DNA of 64,000 nt from Mytilus californianus (Eukaryota; Mollusca; Bivalvia; Mytilida; Mytilidae), in assembly GCF_021869535.1 (NCBI RefSeq), contig NW_026262735.1, positions 434,001 through 498,000 on the forward strand, written 5' to 3'. How positions within the stretch are numbered: the stretch's first letter is position 1; each line of letters opens with the position of its first letter. The position numbers and the translations under genes are program-made. Shown piece after piece: positions 23,626 to 35,849 of the stretch. The notes below the pieces were generated by a model. The model worked only from the letters and a program-made list of their open reading frames with translations, did no database searches and had not been told where the DNA came from.

Positions 23626-24544
23626 AAATAAACCTCTCACTTGTATGACAGTTGCTAAACATGCCATTATATTGACAACAATGTCTGAACAAAACACACA
23701 GTCATATTAGGTATAAATGTCAAAACAAGGCCACATTGTGTTACAATAAAAAGGTGATTTTCATTTTTAATTTGTTTGCATTTCAAGATAAAATAAATAT
23801 GGTTCTGACCAGTTTCAATTTGTTTGAAACATTTATGTTCAAATAGTACCGTTTCTTATTGTCTTTTGTTAGAGAAATGATTTAGTTTCAGATTGGTTCA
23901 CCCACTATTTCTTTTATATGGACATTTGTGAGACTTGAATGAAGTCTTGATTCGTCTTGCCCTTTTATTTGCAGGAATTGATAGATGATTTGTATTGTCC
24001 CTGCTTTATTGAAAATCCTGAATCATAACTGACAACGCAGCACTTGAATTATCAACAGAAATTAGATGTTATGAAACTTTTCTAGGTCCTCGAATTCAGC
24101 ATTTTTGTTTTTGTTTGATCTAATACCTTTGCTATTATTCCAGTAGTTAGTCCTTTATGTGTTTTGTTTTGTGATAGAGCAGCACATTTGGTGTTATACG
24201 ACTTATTCGTAGGTTCTAAATGGTCTTCCTCACTTCATCTGATACGTCTACTGCTTTGGACATGAAAATCTGTGTAATCTTGTTGATTACTTTTTGTCTG
24301 CAATTATAAGAGAAGTATTGATATATAAATATATAATTTTGTTATTTTGACATTTGACATTATTTAGTAATGCTGTAAATTCAGAAATTATTGTTTGTAT
24401 TTATAATTGTGTATTTATAAATGTATTACTTTTGGATATCATAAGGCATATTTTGTTAATAGTGAAAAACAAAAAGGTAAAACATGCTACACAGAAGAAC
24501 AAGTGATCAGTATGCTGGAGTTTCTTATCGACAACATATTTGTG
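23626..24544. other. AT-rich, no gene recognised
   Basis: No coding, RNA or repeat signature recognised. Confidence 0.35.
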
Positions 24545-24553
24545 GAGTTTTGA

Positions 24554-24644
24554 TTGATTGTTAGTTGCTAAACGTCCAGTGGCAAATATTTCATGCATGT
24601 TCAGGACGAGAAAAAGTTCACAATGAATACAATAGGTAGGTCTT
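24554..24644 (-). mobile_element. 5'-truncated SINE-like copy with TSD
   Basis: Only the 3' ~90 bp with the GATT tail is present. The flanks GAGTTTTGA at 24545-24553 and 24645-24653 are identical. A retained 3' end with a lost 5' end is typical of target-primed reverse transcription. Confidence 0.85.
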
Positions 24645-24659
24645 GAGTTTTGAGGTAGA

Positions 24660-25410
24660 CTTTTTCAACAAATTGTCGGCATTCCTATGGGAACAAACTG
24701 TGCGCCTCTCCTTGCCAACCTCTTCTTATTTTCATATGAAATGGAGTTCCTTCAGACACTTGTCAAAAACAAGAGGATCAAAGAAGCCAGATTATTTAAT
24801 TTCACTTTGAGATTTATTGATGATGTTCTTTCCATAAACAATCAGAACGTTTCTGAATGGGTTCCATTATAATATCCCCCAGAACTAGAAATTAAAGAAA
24901 TAACAGACACGGCTTCCTCCGCCTCATTTTTAGACTTATATCTCAAATTTGACTTACATATTCATCTCAGTACCAGAATCTATGATAAACGAGACGATTT
25001 TAATTTTGAAATTATAAATTTCCCCCACCTTAGTAGCAATATACCAACTTCACCTACATATGGGCTGTACATTTCCCCAACTTATTCGATATTCAAGAGC
25101 TTGCAGCTCCTACTCAGACTTAGTAAAACGTCATCAGTGTCTGAGCAGAAAGTTGATGAACCAGGGGTATGTCAAAGAACGTCTCGTCCTTTTTCTAAAA
25201 AAAAAGTTCATCGGAAGGTACCAAGACCTTGTTGATAAATATTCCGTATCAACTTCTCAAATAATACATGATGGTCTTGATGTATATATTCTGCGTACTG
25301 ACGTTGGTTATCATCTTAACAACATGTTATATTGTTCTTTCATTTGTCTTTGTTCTATTATTAATATAACTTTTACTGTTGGATTGTTTTCTGTGATATC
25401 CATTTAACGT
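24660..25410 (+). pseudogene. Reverse transcriptase relic (retroelement, family uncertain)
   Basis: The text reads VGIPMGTNCAPLLANLFLFS, then FTLRFIDDVLSINNQ. These are the RT motif with PMG and the catalytic (F/Y)IDD box. In other frames it continues with LEIKEITDTASSASFLDL, then YDKRDDFNFEIINFPHLSSN and IRYSRACSSYSDLVKRHQC. The frame changes near 24872 and again near 25065, so the gene is dead. Upstream RT motifs are absent, and a truncated SINE sits directly before it. The palm arrangement and these following motifs resemble RT genes common in invertebrate genomes, possibly Penelope-like. It is not the same family as the LINE at 39690. Confidence 0.75.
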
Positions 25411-25819
25411 GGCTCGGTACTTATACATCCCGTCAATATGTTTGTATTTTCTTTCATTTTTCCTGGTGTGTTTTATATATGCGACTTTTTGTGTTTCTTT
25501 GGTTCTTATAACGTGACTCTGTACTTTTAAAAGATCCTGTCAGTATGTCATTGTTCTATAATATGTCATTATGTTATATTTTTTATTATAAATTAGAAAA
25601 TACGTTGAACCACAAACGTCAAAATTATGTAATCGCGTAGTGTAATGAACCATTTGTGGATTCTTATAAATTCTATAGAACGTTTGGACTATTTTAAACC
25701 TCGGTCTATTTCTGAAATTAATTCTTTCATAATTTTTGATTTTTAACCCTGTATGCTCACACTGCCCATGTGAAATTTTTAAATTGTTTGTATAAACATT
25801 GAACGACAAAAATATGTGA

Positions 25820-26280
25820 AGCCATGTCCGGTCAGAATGAGGACGTTAAATCCGATGCCTCGTGAAAAGAGAGTGCCACGATGTTTGTATGTTAAGAACC
25901 CTTGCAACAACACTTTTGAGGGGTCCGTAGGTAGCATAGGTAGCCTGTTGCTAGGCAAAATTTCTGTCCCTATCCACTATACTCTCATTTTCCAGTGGCA
26001 GTTAAAATTTCCCCGACCATCCACTATACTCTCATTTTCCAGTGGCAGTTAAAATTTCCCCGACCATCCACTATACTCTCATTTTCCAGTGGCAGTTAAA
26101 ATTTCCCCGACCATCCACTATACTCTCATTTTCCAGTGGCAGTTAAAATTTCCCCGACCATCATCCCGGACGACCTCTACTACTAGACCTACCTATTGTA
26201 TTTATTGTTTACTTGTTCTCGTCCTGAACATGCTTGAAATATTTTTACTGGACGTTAAGCAACCAACAATCAATCAATCA
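25820..26280 (+). mobile_element. SINE-like copy, 5' truncated, with internal expansion
   Basis: It lacks the 5' ~140 bp and keeps the tail AAGCAACCAACAATC plus AATC repeats. Its length is increased by a four-fold 47-bp tandem repeat. No clear target-site duplication seen. Confidence 0.85.
25974..26161 (+). repeat. 47-bp tandem repeat, four units
   Basis: The unit begins CCACTATACTCTCATTTTCC and ends CCCCGACCAT. Units start at 25974, 26021, 26068 and 26115 and are almost identical. This segment occurs once in other SINE copies. Confidence 0.95.
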
Positions 26281-26289
26281 CTGTTTTAA

Positions 26290-26549
26290 CGTTTAACGTT
26301 TGAACCTTGCATCATCTTCTATCAGCTCCTGAATAGCTTGACATGTGTCATTCCCACCTATTGTCTCAGTTGTATATCTCCCTGGCTTTCTGAGTTTTCT
26401 TTCCTCAATCTGTTTCCGGCTGATACCTTTGATATATAAAAGGGAGTTGATTCACAAATGAATTCCGCTACAATAGACATGTTTGTAGTTATGTCATCAG
26501 CTTGATGACTTTTCTTATATGATAATTTCTTAGAAATACTCTGAGCATC
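26290..26549. other. No gene recognised
   Basis: A short non-repetitive stretch between the SINE tail and the minisatellite. Confidence 0.3.
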
Positions 26550-26695
26550 TGTTCAATCTCTGTTGATAGTGATGTTCTAGCCACCTTTTCAATCTCTGGT
26601 GATGGTGATGCTCTGGTCACCTTTTCAATCTCTGGTGATGGTGATGCTCTGGTCACCTTTTCCTTCTTTGGTGATGGTGATAGCAATGCTTTTGT
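26550..26695 (-). repeat. 36-bp minisatellite, open on the - strand
   Basis: Three to four units of a 36-bp repeat, GGTGATGGTGATGCTCTGGT on + and then CACCTTTTCAATCTCT. Because the period is a multiple of three, the - strand encodes a repeated ASPSPEIEKVTR. The flanking frame (26489-26752) stays open for 87 codons, so it may be a small coding exon, but no other evidence supports this. Confidence 0.6.
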
Positions 26696-27054
26696 CAATT
26701 TTTCGTTATCGGTAATATGCGGATTTTGTGAATGCAGTAGATAAAATGACATATAATATTTTAATGTGTATTTACTGGTTTTGATAGTGAATTAGATATG
26801 TTTGTGAATCTTTGGATTTTGAACTCAGAGGGTTTAGAGATGTGAAAATTTCATGAAATAAATAAATAGACAGTCTTAAAGTTTTAGTTTGAGAGTAAAT
26901 TTGTTAATTAAACAACAGTTATCCATTTATCTACAGAACATGATGTTAGCTACTGACTGATATTTCTGAAATGACTAACTTTAGAGATTAGAAATGTGAA
27001 AAAAATGTACTTGTTTGGCTTTATAACTATTTTGATCTGAACGTCACTGATTAG

Positions 27055-27385
27055 TCTTATGTTGACGAAACGCGCGTCTGGCGTATTAAATTATAAGTCT
27101 GGTACCTTTGCTAACTATTTACACCACTTGGTCGGTGTCACTGCTGACGTTTCGTCCTCGAAGGTATTATCGTTGTCTGTCGTCCGTTAACTTTTACAAA
27201 ACCTTCTCTTAAACTAATAATCCAAATTTAACCAAACTTAGCCACACTCATCACTAGGGTATATAGATAAAAAAAAAAATGTGTCCAATGCCCTGCCCGC
27301 CAACCAAAATGGCCAACATGGTCGAAATTTTATTGCATAATTATGAGTTTCAAATTTCCGTTAATTTTCTATGGGGCGATTGCTG
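27055..27385. repeat. Two abutting bivalve dispersed repeats
   Basis: The left part holds GACGAAACGCGCGTCTGGCG, a motif whose relative is also embedded in the satellite array. The right part (about 27170-27385) resembles the repeat at 50346-52127, with GCCAACATGG and ATCCAAATTTAACCAAACTT on the inverted strand. Confidence 0.55.
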
Positions 27386-28000
27386 ATAATTTTTAACAAT
27401 TGTTGACTTTTACAGGTAAATTTGACATGTTTATGATATTTAGTGTTTTGAGATCACATCCTTCCACAGTATTTTAACCACAACTTTCTCATCACAGATT
27501 TTTTAATTCCATAACTTACATAACTCGATTTCTTTTTCCTGTGGTATGTGTCAATCAAATGTAGAACATACAGGTTTCAAATTTACCTAACATAAAGACC
27601 ATGGATGCACCGTTATTTTCGTGCAATATATAGACTTTGTTAGGAGGTAACAGTGAGTCCCTGTTATATAAAGTTTCTGTTTGTAGATACCTTGTTTTCA
27701 GCTATATTTCCAATTGTTGTTTCATTCCTCTCAGATCTTTTAAAAATTGCAGATTTCTCGGGTCTTAGTCTTTATGGTCTATTTATAAATAAGAAATAAA
27801 ACTGTTAACAGCGTGGTTATTGTCTTTTTGAGGTTATATTTCATTAAGTACGAAGTTTTTATTATTTAATAATCACGGGAAAATTGATCAGCACATATTT
27901 GACACAAGAGTTGACATACTGAAATGTCTCGCATGTTCTAGTGATGATAATTGAATTTATGTTAAATAGTAAATGTAAAAGTTTATACCACAAGCATTAC
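27386..28000. other. AT-rich, no gene recognised
   Basis: Nothing supported here. Confidence 0.3.
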
Positions 28001-28015
28001 ATTAAATCAACATTT

Positions 28016-28437
28016 CCCCCAAGGGTGACTGGGGAATAGAAGTATGGTCACCATTGGTCTTCCTCCGACCGGCGGTAAAACCCTCGCTAAAGTGGGGCGT
28101 CCGTTTGGCTGTGCGGGATGTACAAATTTGCAGCCACGTCCGGTCAGAATGGGGACGTTAAATCCGATGCCTCGTGTAAAGAGAGTGCCACGCTCTTTGC
28201 ACGTTAATAACCCTTCCAACAACTCTTTGAGGGGTCCGTAGGTGACCTGTTGCAAGGCTAAATTTCTGTCCCTATCCAATATACCCTCATTTCCCCGTGG
28301 CAGTCTAAATTTCTCCGACCCCAATCCAAGACGTCTCTATTAAAGAACCTACCTATTGTATTTATTGTTAATTTGTTTTCGTCCTGAATATGCATGCAAT
28401 ATTTGCCACTGGACGTTAAGCAACCAACAATCAATCA
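28016..28437 (+). mobile_element. SINE-like retroposon, full length with TSD
   Basis: A 422-bp copy. The flanks ATTAAATCAACATTT at 28001-28015 and 28438-28452 are identical over 15 bp. It carries the head and the AATC-repeat tail. Confidence 0.95.
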
Positions 28438-28452
28438 ATTAAATCAACATTT

Positions 28453-30000
28453 AAGTTGATCAATGTGCATGACACGAGTTCAAGGTGAGATAACCACTTT
28501 CAGACAGACATGTAAGCCCTACAATCATTCCATTAACCTAATTTAGTTAACCTATTGCTAAAAGTATCTCAGAAACCAACCTCATAATTTGTTTTTCTTA
28601 ACTTTGACCAACACAATGAACCATGGAAAGCAGGTCAAAGTCAACTGACACCTGCCAAACAGACACCATACACACTTTACAATTATTCCATACACCAAAT
28701 ATAGTTCTACTATCTTTACAGTATCTGAAATAAGAGGCTCTCAATGGCCTGGATCGCTCACCTGTTCACAGTGGCTATATTTTTTGACATACAAGGAAAT
28801 AAAATACAAAATTTATACTAGAGATGAAATGTATGCAGAGGGTGCCTGGTATATTTTAGAGCATCTTTTTACATGTCTTTAGTATACCACGTCTGATTTC
28901 AACTTTTAACTGTTATTTTTTTTTATATATCACGTGATATTTTGTGCAAGTTTTGTTGACATATAATGTTTAAAATACATTAAATGTGTTTGCCTTCATT
29001 ACACACCGTGCAAAAGTTTATTTTTTATTTACATTAATGATTGTTGTGATAGTGTTGTTTGTTTCTTGTGTACAATTTGGAGTTTAGTATGGCGTTCATT
29101 ATCACTGAACTAGTATATATATTTGTTTAGGGGCCAGCTGAAGGACGCCTCCGGGTGCGGGAATTTCTCGCTGCATTGAAGACCTGTTGGTGACCTTCTG
29201 CTCTTGTCTGTTCTATGGTCGGGTTGTTGTCTCTTTGACACATTCCCCATTTCCATTCTCAATTTTATTTGTGTCTGTGTGTATAAAATGTACTTAACAG
29301 TTAAGAACTGTGTTTTATTAGTGCTTGTGGCCAAGTATCAAATAAAAAGTCTTATTGACGGATTGAAATGTCAAAATTACCCTCGTCTTTTTAAAATACC
29401 CATTTCTCAGAAAGACAGCTGTTCCACAGGGGAAGTAACTTTTGTAAATAACTAAAGAGATGTGTGGTAAAATTCACTTTAAATTGGAGGAAATCAGTTA
29501 ATTTCTCTCTCTCACTATTATTAAAAACTGCACAAGTAATAAAACATTAAGTAAATTGGTATATTGTTTGATTATTGTTTGAAAAAGAAATACTTTTTAT
29601 TGTCAACAACTTGCATTATTTACTTTACTTAGTGTTCTGTCTGTGCAAAAAACAGTATTGTTACTTTGGAACTTGATTGTGTGTTCAATTAAAGTCAAGT
29701 GGCAATTATTTCGTGCATGCCTTTGAAATTTGAAAAAGTTTTAAAGCAGTGATCAAAACCAAGAAAAACAGAAACTCCTTGAACATAACTAGAATTGCTC
29801 ACAATAACTTTACAAGATACATTGATACCTTGTTATCTAATTCAAATTTGTCATTCAGTGGTTGCTGTCTTCATATTTTTATCTTGTTTTGTTTCTTATT
29901 GCTGACTCAATTGTTATGTATTAGTTTAACTATTTTTTGGAGGCTGTGCAGCAGGCCATAATATTGGCTATGGTTCGCAAATTCATACCCAGAGACAAGA
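28453..30000. other. Intergenic with fragments of common repeats
   Basis: Near 28733-28785 is a GAGGCTCTCAATGGCC...CGCTCACCTG piece, an end of the repeat family at 50346-52127. Near 29125-29260 is a GGGCCAGCTGAAGGACGCC...GGTCGGGTTGTTGTCTCTTT block that I recognise as a frequent bivalve repeat. No gene seen. Confidence 0.5.
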
Positions 30001-30013
30001 CTGACACATTAGA

Positions 30014-30437
30014 TTGATTGATTGATTGTTGGTTGCTTAACGTCCAGTGGCAAATATTTCATGCATATTCAGGACGAGAACAAGTTCACAATAAATACAA
30101 TAGGTAGGTTCTGTAATAGATTAAGGGATTAAGGTCGGAGAAATTTAGACTGCCACGGGAAATGAGGGTATATTGGATAGGGACAGAAATTTAGCCTTGC
30201 AACAGGTCACCTACGGACCCCTCAAAGAGTTGTTGCAAGGGTTCTTCACGTGCAAAGAACGTGGCACTTTCTTTACACGAGGCATCGGATTTACCGTCCC
30301 CATTCTGACCGGACGTGGCTGCAAATTTGTACATCCCGCACAGCCAAACGGACGCCCCACTTTAGCACGGGTTTTACTGCCGGTCGGAGGAAGACCAATG
30401 GTGACCATACTTCTATTCCCCAGTCACCCTTGGGGGG
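30014..30437 (-). mobile_element. SINE-like retroposon, full length with TSD
   Basis: A 424-bp copy in inverted orientation. The flanks CTGACACATTAGA at 30001-30013 and 30438-30450 are identical. It is very close in sequence to the copy at 4892-5315. Confidence 0.95.
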
Positions 30438-30450
30438 CTGACACATTAGA

Positions 30451-31269
30451 AACAAGCTATACAAAATGACAAAAAGACAGAATGAAATCAGGTATATATA
30501 TGAACCTGTTAAAACCACGACACATGCCTTATGTACATGTACCTGTAACTTGTACCAAGTCAGGAGCCTGAAAATTCACTTCAGTTTGGTTTGTTGTTGT
30601 TTACCATATTTGTTTTTGTAAATCATGGACATAATGTAATGATAAATAAGTAAATTAGTTTTCTTGTTTGGATGGTTTTACGTATGCCTATGAAGTCTTT
30701 GCTCATTGTGGAAGGCCTAACAGTTGCTTATTACTTTAATGTCATATGTTCTCTGATGATACCAGGAAAAGAGTAGTCTAATTGGCAATCATACCACATT
30801 GTATTTGTAAATAAGCATACAAAAAAAAAAAGAAACTGCACTGCACAAGTCAAAGCTTGTCTACTTTGAATTGGAGGAATTGTAAAAAATGCTAAAACAA
30901 ATATTGGTAGATCAAAAACATTTGCCTACATATTTGATGACAATTGATGAACATTGAAGAGATTATGAAATAAATTATTTACAATGCAAAGCTTTTACAA
31001 ACTGTGCTATACAAAATTTAAATGATAATTGTTATTGTTATAAAACTTAACCTCTTGCAATTACCAAATTGTCAACCTCTGCAATTAGTTCTAGAATATC
31101 TCCCGCCAGGTAATAATCTTAAAGTCCAACAGACACGATCGTCTTCACTAAAAATGAAGTCTGCATTTTCTACAACTGTTTCTATCATAGATCTATTAAA
31201 AGAATATGACGTCCTTCTCGTTCTTCTACAAGGAACTCTTAGAAATCAAGTAAGTTTTTCCTCACTGCT
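30451..31269. other. No gene recognised; repeat fragments
   Basis: Fragments of the GTCAGGAGCCTG and TCTAATTGGCAATCATACCA repeat occur near 30560-30800. Nothing else is supported. Confidence 0.4.
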
Positions 31270-31770
31270 TCATTAAGAAAACCACAAAATTGTGCAAGCA
31301 AGAAGTCGTCGTCTCTACAGAGTTAGTCATTGGAACTGTTTTCATCATGAAATTTGAAGCAGTTTCCACATACACAATTGACTTCACAGTTACTGCAGCA
31401 GCGACACAATGATGTTGGTTGAATTGATCTGGTCCCTGATGATGGTGATGCAATGTCGTCTAATTGAAAATGTGAAGTAAGCTGCATACCTAAGCATTTT
31501 GTTGTTGTACAGAAGTCCCGTACTGATTCCTTGCAGCGATTTTAAGCTATGTCATAACCGGAATAATACATACAAGATACTGATTCTTTACCAGCTCTCC
31601 CACTTTCCTGAGAATATTTTTCCAGACCTCGAGGTGCACCCTAGTGTATAACACGTTCAATATGGGATTGTCCACACCCATACCAGATGCAATCGTAGCG
31701 AATATAACTCGCAAATTAGTGTCTAAACTAGGGAATGTGACAATATATGGGTTTTTGTTTGTGTCTGCAA
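31270..31770 (-). pseudogene. RecQ-like helicase C-terminal relic
   Basis: On the - strand a segment reads FPSLDTNLRVIFATIASGMG, then a region resembling IERVIH. It continues with APRGLEKYSQESGRAGKES and SCMYYSGYDIA, and ends in CRCCSNCEVNCVCGNC. The first part matches RecQ motif V and the QESGRAGR-type motif VI. The final Cys cluster resembles a zinc-binding tail. Reading requires frame changes near 31650 and 31640 and passes a stop after YDIA, so it is not functional. It is a different copy from the relic at 6592-6850, because this one preserves motif VI. Confidence 0.72.
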
Positions 31771-31912
31771 TGTTTCAAATATGCATGTATAAGTTTTGTC
31801 TTTAAAAAAAAAGTTTATAAACTAACTCAAAATAGTATTGCATGCACTGGTTTCCAAAAAGCACCATTTCCCTTTTTGTCCAGTTAAACTGTACTTGAAC
31901 ATTAGTCCATTT

Positions 31913-31996
31913 GACTGGGGAATAGAAGTATGGTCACCATTGGTCTTCCTCCGACAGGCGGTAAAACCCTCGTCAAAGTGGGGCGTCCGTTTGGCT
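31913..31996 (+). mobile_element. SINE-like fragment (5' head only)
   Basis: Matches the first ~85 bp after the head (GACTGGGGAATAGAAGTATG onward) and then stops. A second, nearly full copy follows 110 bp downstream in the same orientation. Confidence 0.85.
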
Positions 31997-32105
31997 TTTG
32001 GGTATCCATACTTTCGTTAGGGTTAAATCCATCAGTTCACAAAGCTAAAGGAACTGTCGAAGGCTCATCCATCTTTTCAAAGACACCCCTTCATACCATG
32101 ATTAT

Positions 32106-32524
32106 CCCCAAGGGTGACTTGGGAATAGAAGTATGGTCACCATTGGTCTTCCTCCGGCAGTAAAACCCTTGCTAAAGTGGGGCGTCCGTTTGGTTGTGCG
32201 GGATGTACAAATTTGCAGCCACGTCCGGTCAGAATGGGGACGTTAAATCCGATGCCTCGTGTAAAAAGAGTGCCACGCTCTTTGCACGTTAAGAACCCTT
32301 GCAACAACTCTTTTAGGGGTCCGTAGGTGACCTGTTGCAAGGCTAAATTTCTGTCCCTATCCAATATACCCTCATTTCCCGTGGCAGTCTAAATTTCTCC
32401 GACCTCAATCCCAGACGCCTCTATTACAGAACCTACCTATTGTATTTATTGTTAATTTGTTCTCGTCCTGAATATGCATGAAATATTTGCCACTGGACGT
32501 TAAGCAAACAACAATCAATCAATC
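32106..32524 (+). mobile_element. SINE-like retroposon, nearly full length
   Basis: The head (CCCCAAGGGTGACTTGGG) and tail (AAGCAAACAACAATC plus AATC repeats) are present. About 7 bp is missing in the TCCTCCGACCGGCAG region compared with other copies. No clear target-site duplication found. Confidence 0.9.
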
Positions 32525-33230
32525 ATAAGCAGTCCAACTGTTTGAAGTTCTAAAACCTAAAATCAAACATTCATTTCCTGAATTTGTGCTATATATTGAA
32601 ACAATAGGATTCTTTTTTCTACTTTTTTTTCTCTTTTATTATAAACTCAACCAAACTTTGATTAAAAACATACATTTGTAACACCATTGAACCCTTTTAT
32701 GCGCAGTATTGTTTACCATTCGATTTTTCCACAACGAAAGAACCTACTTCCGGCACATGATGGACCTTCTTTCGTCAAGCAACAATATTTGCGAGACATT
32801 TAAAGCAGTTAGTTGACATGGCAAATCATCTTATTCATCTTTTGATCATTCATTCATTAAGTCTCTTGATGACTGTATTCATTCCCTCAGCAACGTTGTT
32901 TCTTTTTCTTCACTCCGGAGTATTGATCGTAAACATTCACGGACTTTTAAACCCAAAGTGAACTTCATGCGAGTGATTCATCTTTGAGGTCAGCATTTAA
33001 GTACTCTTTTCTCCATTTTTTGTGAAAGTGTTACGTATATACTTTCAGACTTAACTAACTAGATCTTCTGTTTGCATTAAAGATTTCACATCAGCAAAAT
33101 TCGCAACGGATGGGGTTCTAGCTATGCAAACGTTTGGCTTGAGGCATGTGTGTCTTAATTATCAGTAACAATTACAACCGTGTCTCTCTTTGTTTTAGTT
33201 ACCAGTCCAAAACCGATCATGTTTATCACT
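32525..33230. other. No gene recognised
   Basis: It lies downstream, on the - strand, of the transposase-like exons. No additional exon identified. Confidence 0.3.
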
Positions 33231-35035
33231 TCATTTCCAATCTTGTGTAAGGAAGGTTGCTTGCACGGTTACTCCACCTTGAAAGGGAACATGTTTAACC
33301 AAAACGGACAGTCGAAAATCTCCAATATTAAAAGTTGTATCATAAGTTACCAATGCAGGATTGTCTGACTTCACACATAACACCTTTTTGAATTTGGTTA
33401 CTATGTTAGGATGTGCTACTATACAGAACAAGTCTGGAAATATAGTGATGGCGTGGACACCGTCTAAATGATAAGCAAGTTCCAACGTACTATAAGTTTG
33501 GCCAGGTGTCAGACGCTTCTGTTGAGAAAATAGAAAATAAAAGACCATTTCCTTTTTGTTATACAGCAGTTTTATCTCATGTTCATGATTTACCTTCTGT
33601 AAATGTTTGATAAAATGTTTACGAACAGAGACAATGACACATGGTTCTTGAAGAAATCTAGATTTAATGAATGCGTCCATGCTACTTATTCAATTGTCGT
33701 GAAATCAGAATTAGACCTCTATTATTGTGGATATAGCAATCAAACACTTTACTATCCAGTATTGTATCTTCTTCAGATTTAGATTTTGATAACAAATTTC
33801 CTATAGTATCTTGCTAGTTGATTACATTTACATCAAAGTCAAGTTCCAGTAACAAAGCCTGATTAGTTCTTTAAATACGAGGAAATGTGACAAATTGTGT
33901 AAGTAATTTCATATAAACAGTGTTTAATCTAAAAGATTCTGGCAAACTACTAACGATATGAATTCCTCCATTTTGTGTTTTGTATCTATAAAATTATCAA
34001 TTCCAGTAGACTTCTCTACCTGAATGATTGGAAAAAGACATGAAGATATTGTATCACACATTTGGATTTAAAATATCTCCACTACATTTTCGTACGAGGT
34101 TTCCTCGGTACGAGTTCTTTTCTGACAATGTTTGAAAAGACAAGAACCACCCTTAACTCGTATAATAGAGGTCTCCTGATTTGCTACCGTACCAACCGCA
34201 TTACGAACTAGGAGCCGTCATTTAACTTATGGAAATTATTGATGTATACACTTAAAATCAACGTATGCTTTATGAATCATATGCAGAACTATTTTGAGAA
34301 TCCAACTCTGATACTGAGATGTGAAAATTGCTGTATTTTGGAATTGATTTAAATATTTGAATAAAAGGACATGCTTGAACTGTTTATTTGTGCAGAAAAA
34401 AGCAATATACTATGATAAGTTTTCAATTGATCCAAGAGGTGTAATATCATTAACTGTAATCGTCAATATGTCCATTGAAAATGACCAGTTTGATGTACCT
34501 TTTAACATTGAATTTATCTACAACAACTCCAACAGTTAAGTGCCCGTCAACAATTAAACCGTCAACTTGTTGAATTTCAGTCTTGTAACTCACCGTAACT
34601 GTTGCAACTATAATATGTAAGTAGTAAGTCAGTTGGATGGGAGTATTGTTTTAATATTTCAAACATAGTGAAAACTCAAATTATCCTAGCATTTGCAATA
34701 AGGTGATAATAAATAGATCACAATGATAAAAACAGACTTGCAGAGCTCAGGTAACATTTGATTTTTTTTTTGGAAAAGGAGGGGGGGGGGGGGGTGCAAG
34801 ATATATTTGTGTGACATGGTATGATCCGGTGGCAAAAGTGGTGCCCCACACGCGAAATCAAACTCAGACATGGGCATTGCTAGGGTCATTCTCTGTAGAC
34901 ATCTGGAAAAGAGCTTGGAAATGATTGAGTGCAGCACGATCTACATAAATCCATTACTTGCACCCACTCCAGGAATACCTCGGGATTAAGGCCATTTACG
35001 CATACAAAAGCTGCCACCAGAATTCTCTCCCAATG
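33231..35035 (-). pseudogene. MULE-like transposase-type gene fragment, three exons
   Basis: Exon 34886-35035 follows a TTACATTTACAG acceptor. It encodes HWERILVAAFVCVNGLNPEV and FLEWVQVMDLCRSC and ends at a stop. Exon 33594-33680 encodes FLQEPCVIVSVRKHFIKHLQ and ends at a GTAAAT donor. Exon 33231-33519 follows TTTCTCAACAG with agreeing phase. It encodes LTPGQTYSTLELAYHLDGVH and ALVTYDTTFNIGDFRLSVLV, then a stop. The YDTTFNIGDF stretch is a signature I associate with transposase-derived proteins of the MULE-like DDE group, where the first D is catalytic; this is from memory. The exons appear in the correct order on one strand, but linking exons are missing and two stops occur, so it is a decayed copy. 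No terminal repeats were identified. Confidence 0.55.
33681..34885. other. Intron-like gap between transposase-type exons
   Basis: No exon or repeat family identified apart from a poly-G run near 34781-34794. Confidence 0.3.
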
Positions 35036-35218
35036 CTGTAAATGTAATCTGGTTTTTTATGAAGAGTTGTCTCATTGGCAATTATACAATACCTTCTTTT
35101 CTATATTTATATAACTTAAGAATTCATCTGTAAATAGTCATTTCATATTTGGTAATTTGTTTAGTGCACTTGAATCGCACCAAAATGAAAACATTTTATT
35201 TACTTTGTTTTTTAATTA

Positions 35219-35524
35219 TTATTTAATCAACCACTTTAAATTATCCCCCACATCTGGGGTCTCTTTATTGTTCATGTCCCCTATGACTCTGGTCTGCAAA
35301 AGTCTTCTGCTTTTGGTGGAGCATACATCTAAATATGCCACTTCCAATTTGGCTTTATACTCTTTAAAATTGGGCGACTGCCAAGAGGGTTGATGGGTTA
35401 TAAAACCCTCTTGGCCTTCTACGTATGAGGACATGTACATTTGCTTTAAAGCCTCTGTAATTTTTGCCTTTTTTACTGCGCTTATATCATGATTTTCAAG
35501 TGCTACTAGTCTTCTTTTTGCTTT
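35219..35524 (-). pseudogene. Terminal exon of an uncharacterised mobile-element-type protein
   Basis: It follows a strong acceptor (TTTTGTTTTCAG, just above 35524) and ends at a stop at 35219. The protein starts KAKRRLVALENHDISAVKKA and continues to ALKQMYMSSYVEGQEG. It then has a HQPSWQSPNFKEYKAKLE and SRRLLQTRVIG pattern. Proteins with an SSYVEGEEG-like stretch, then a PLxW and a basic RR...R.G segment, are common uncharacterised relatives of transposon genes in marine invertebrates; this is from memory. It is open throughout, so it could still be expressed, but no partner exon was found. Confidence 0.45.
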
Positions 35525-35849
35525 CTGAAAACAAAAGATTGAACATATAGAATTGTAACCTTTAAAAGATTCGTTTAGTAAATACAATTTTCTGTAAGCA
35601 TTAAAAATAATGTGATGTTTGGTTACATACAGTACTGAAACAAAAAATCGGGTTTGTATGTTGATAATTTTAATACATTGGTCATTATCATCATCAGTAG
35701 TCATTATCCTTAAAAAGACATTTTTTTTCATCATGTGATCAAAACAAGCTGAGTGAAATTTACCACATCAAAGGATAAATCGTTTTATAGCACATCCCAC
35801 GTACAATGCTTTAAACGCAATTTTGGATGAACACTCATATTGCGAAACC

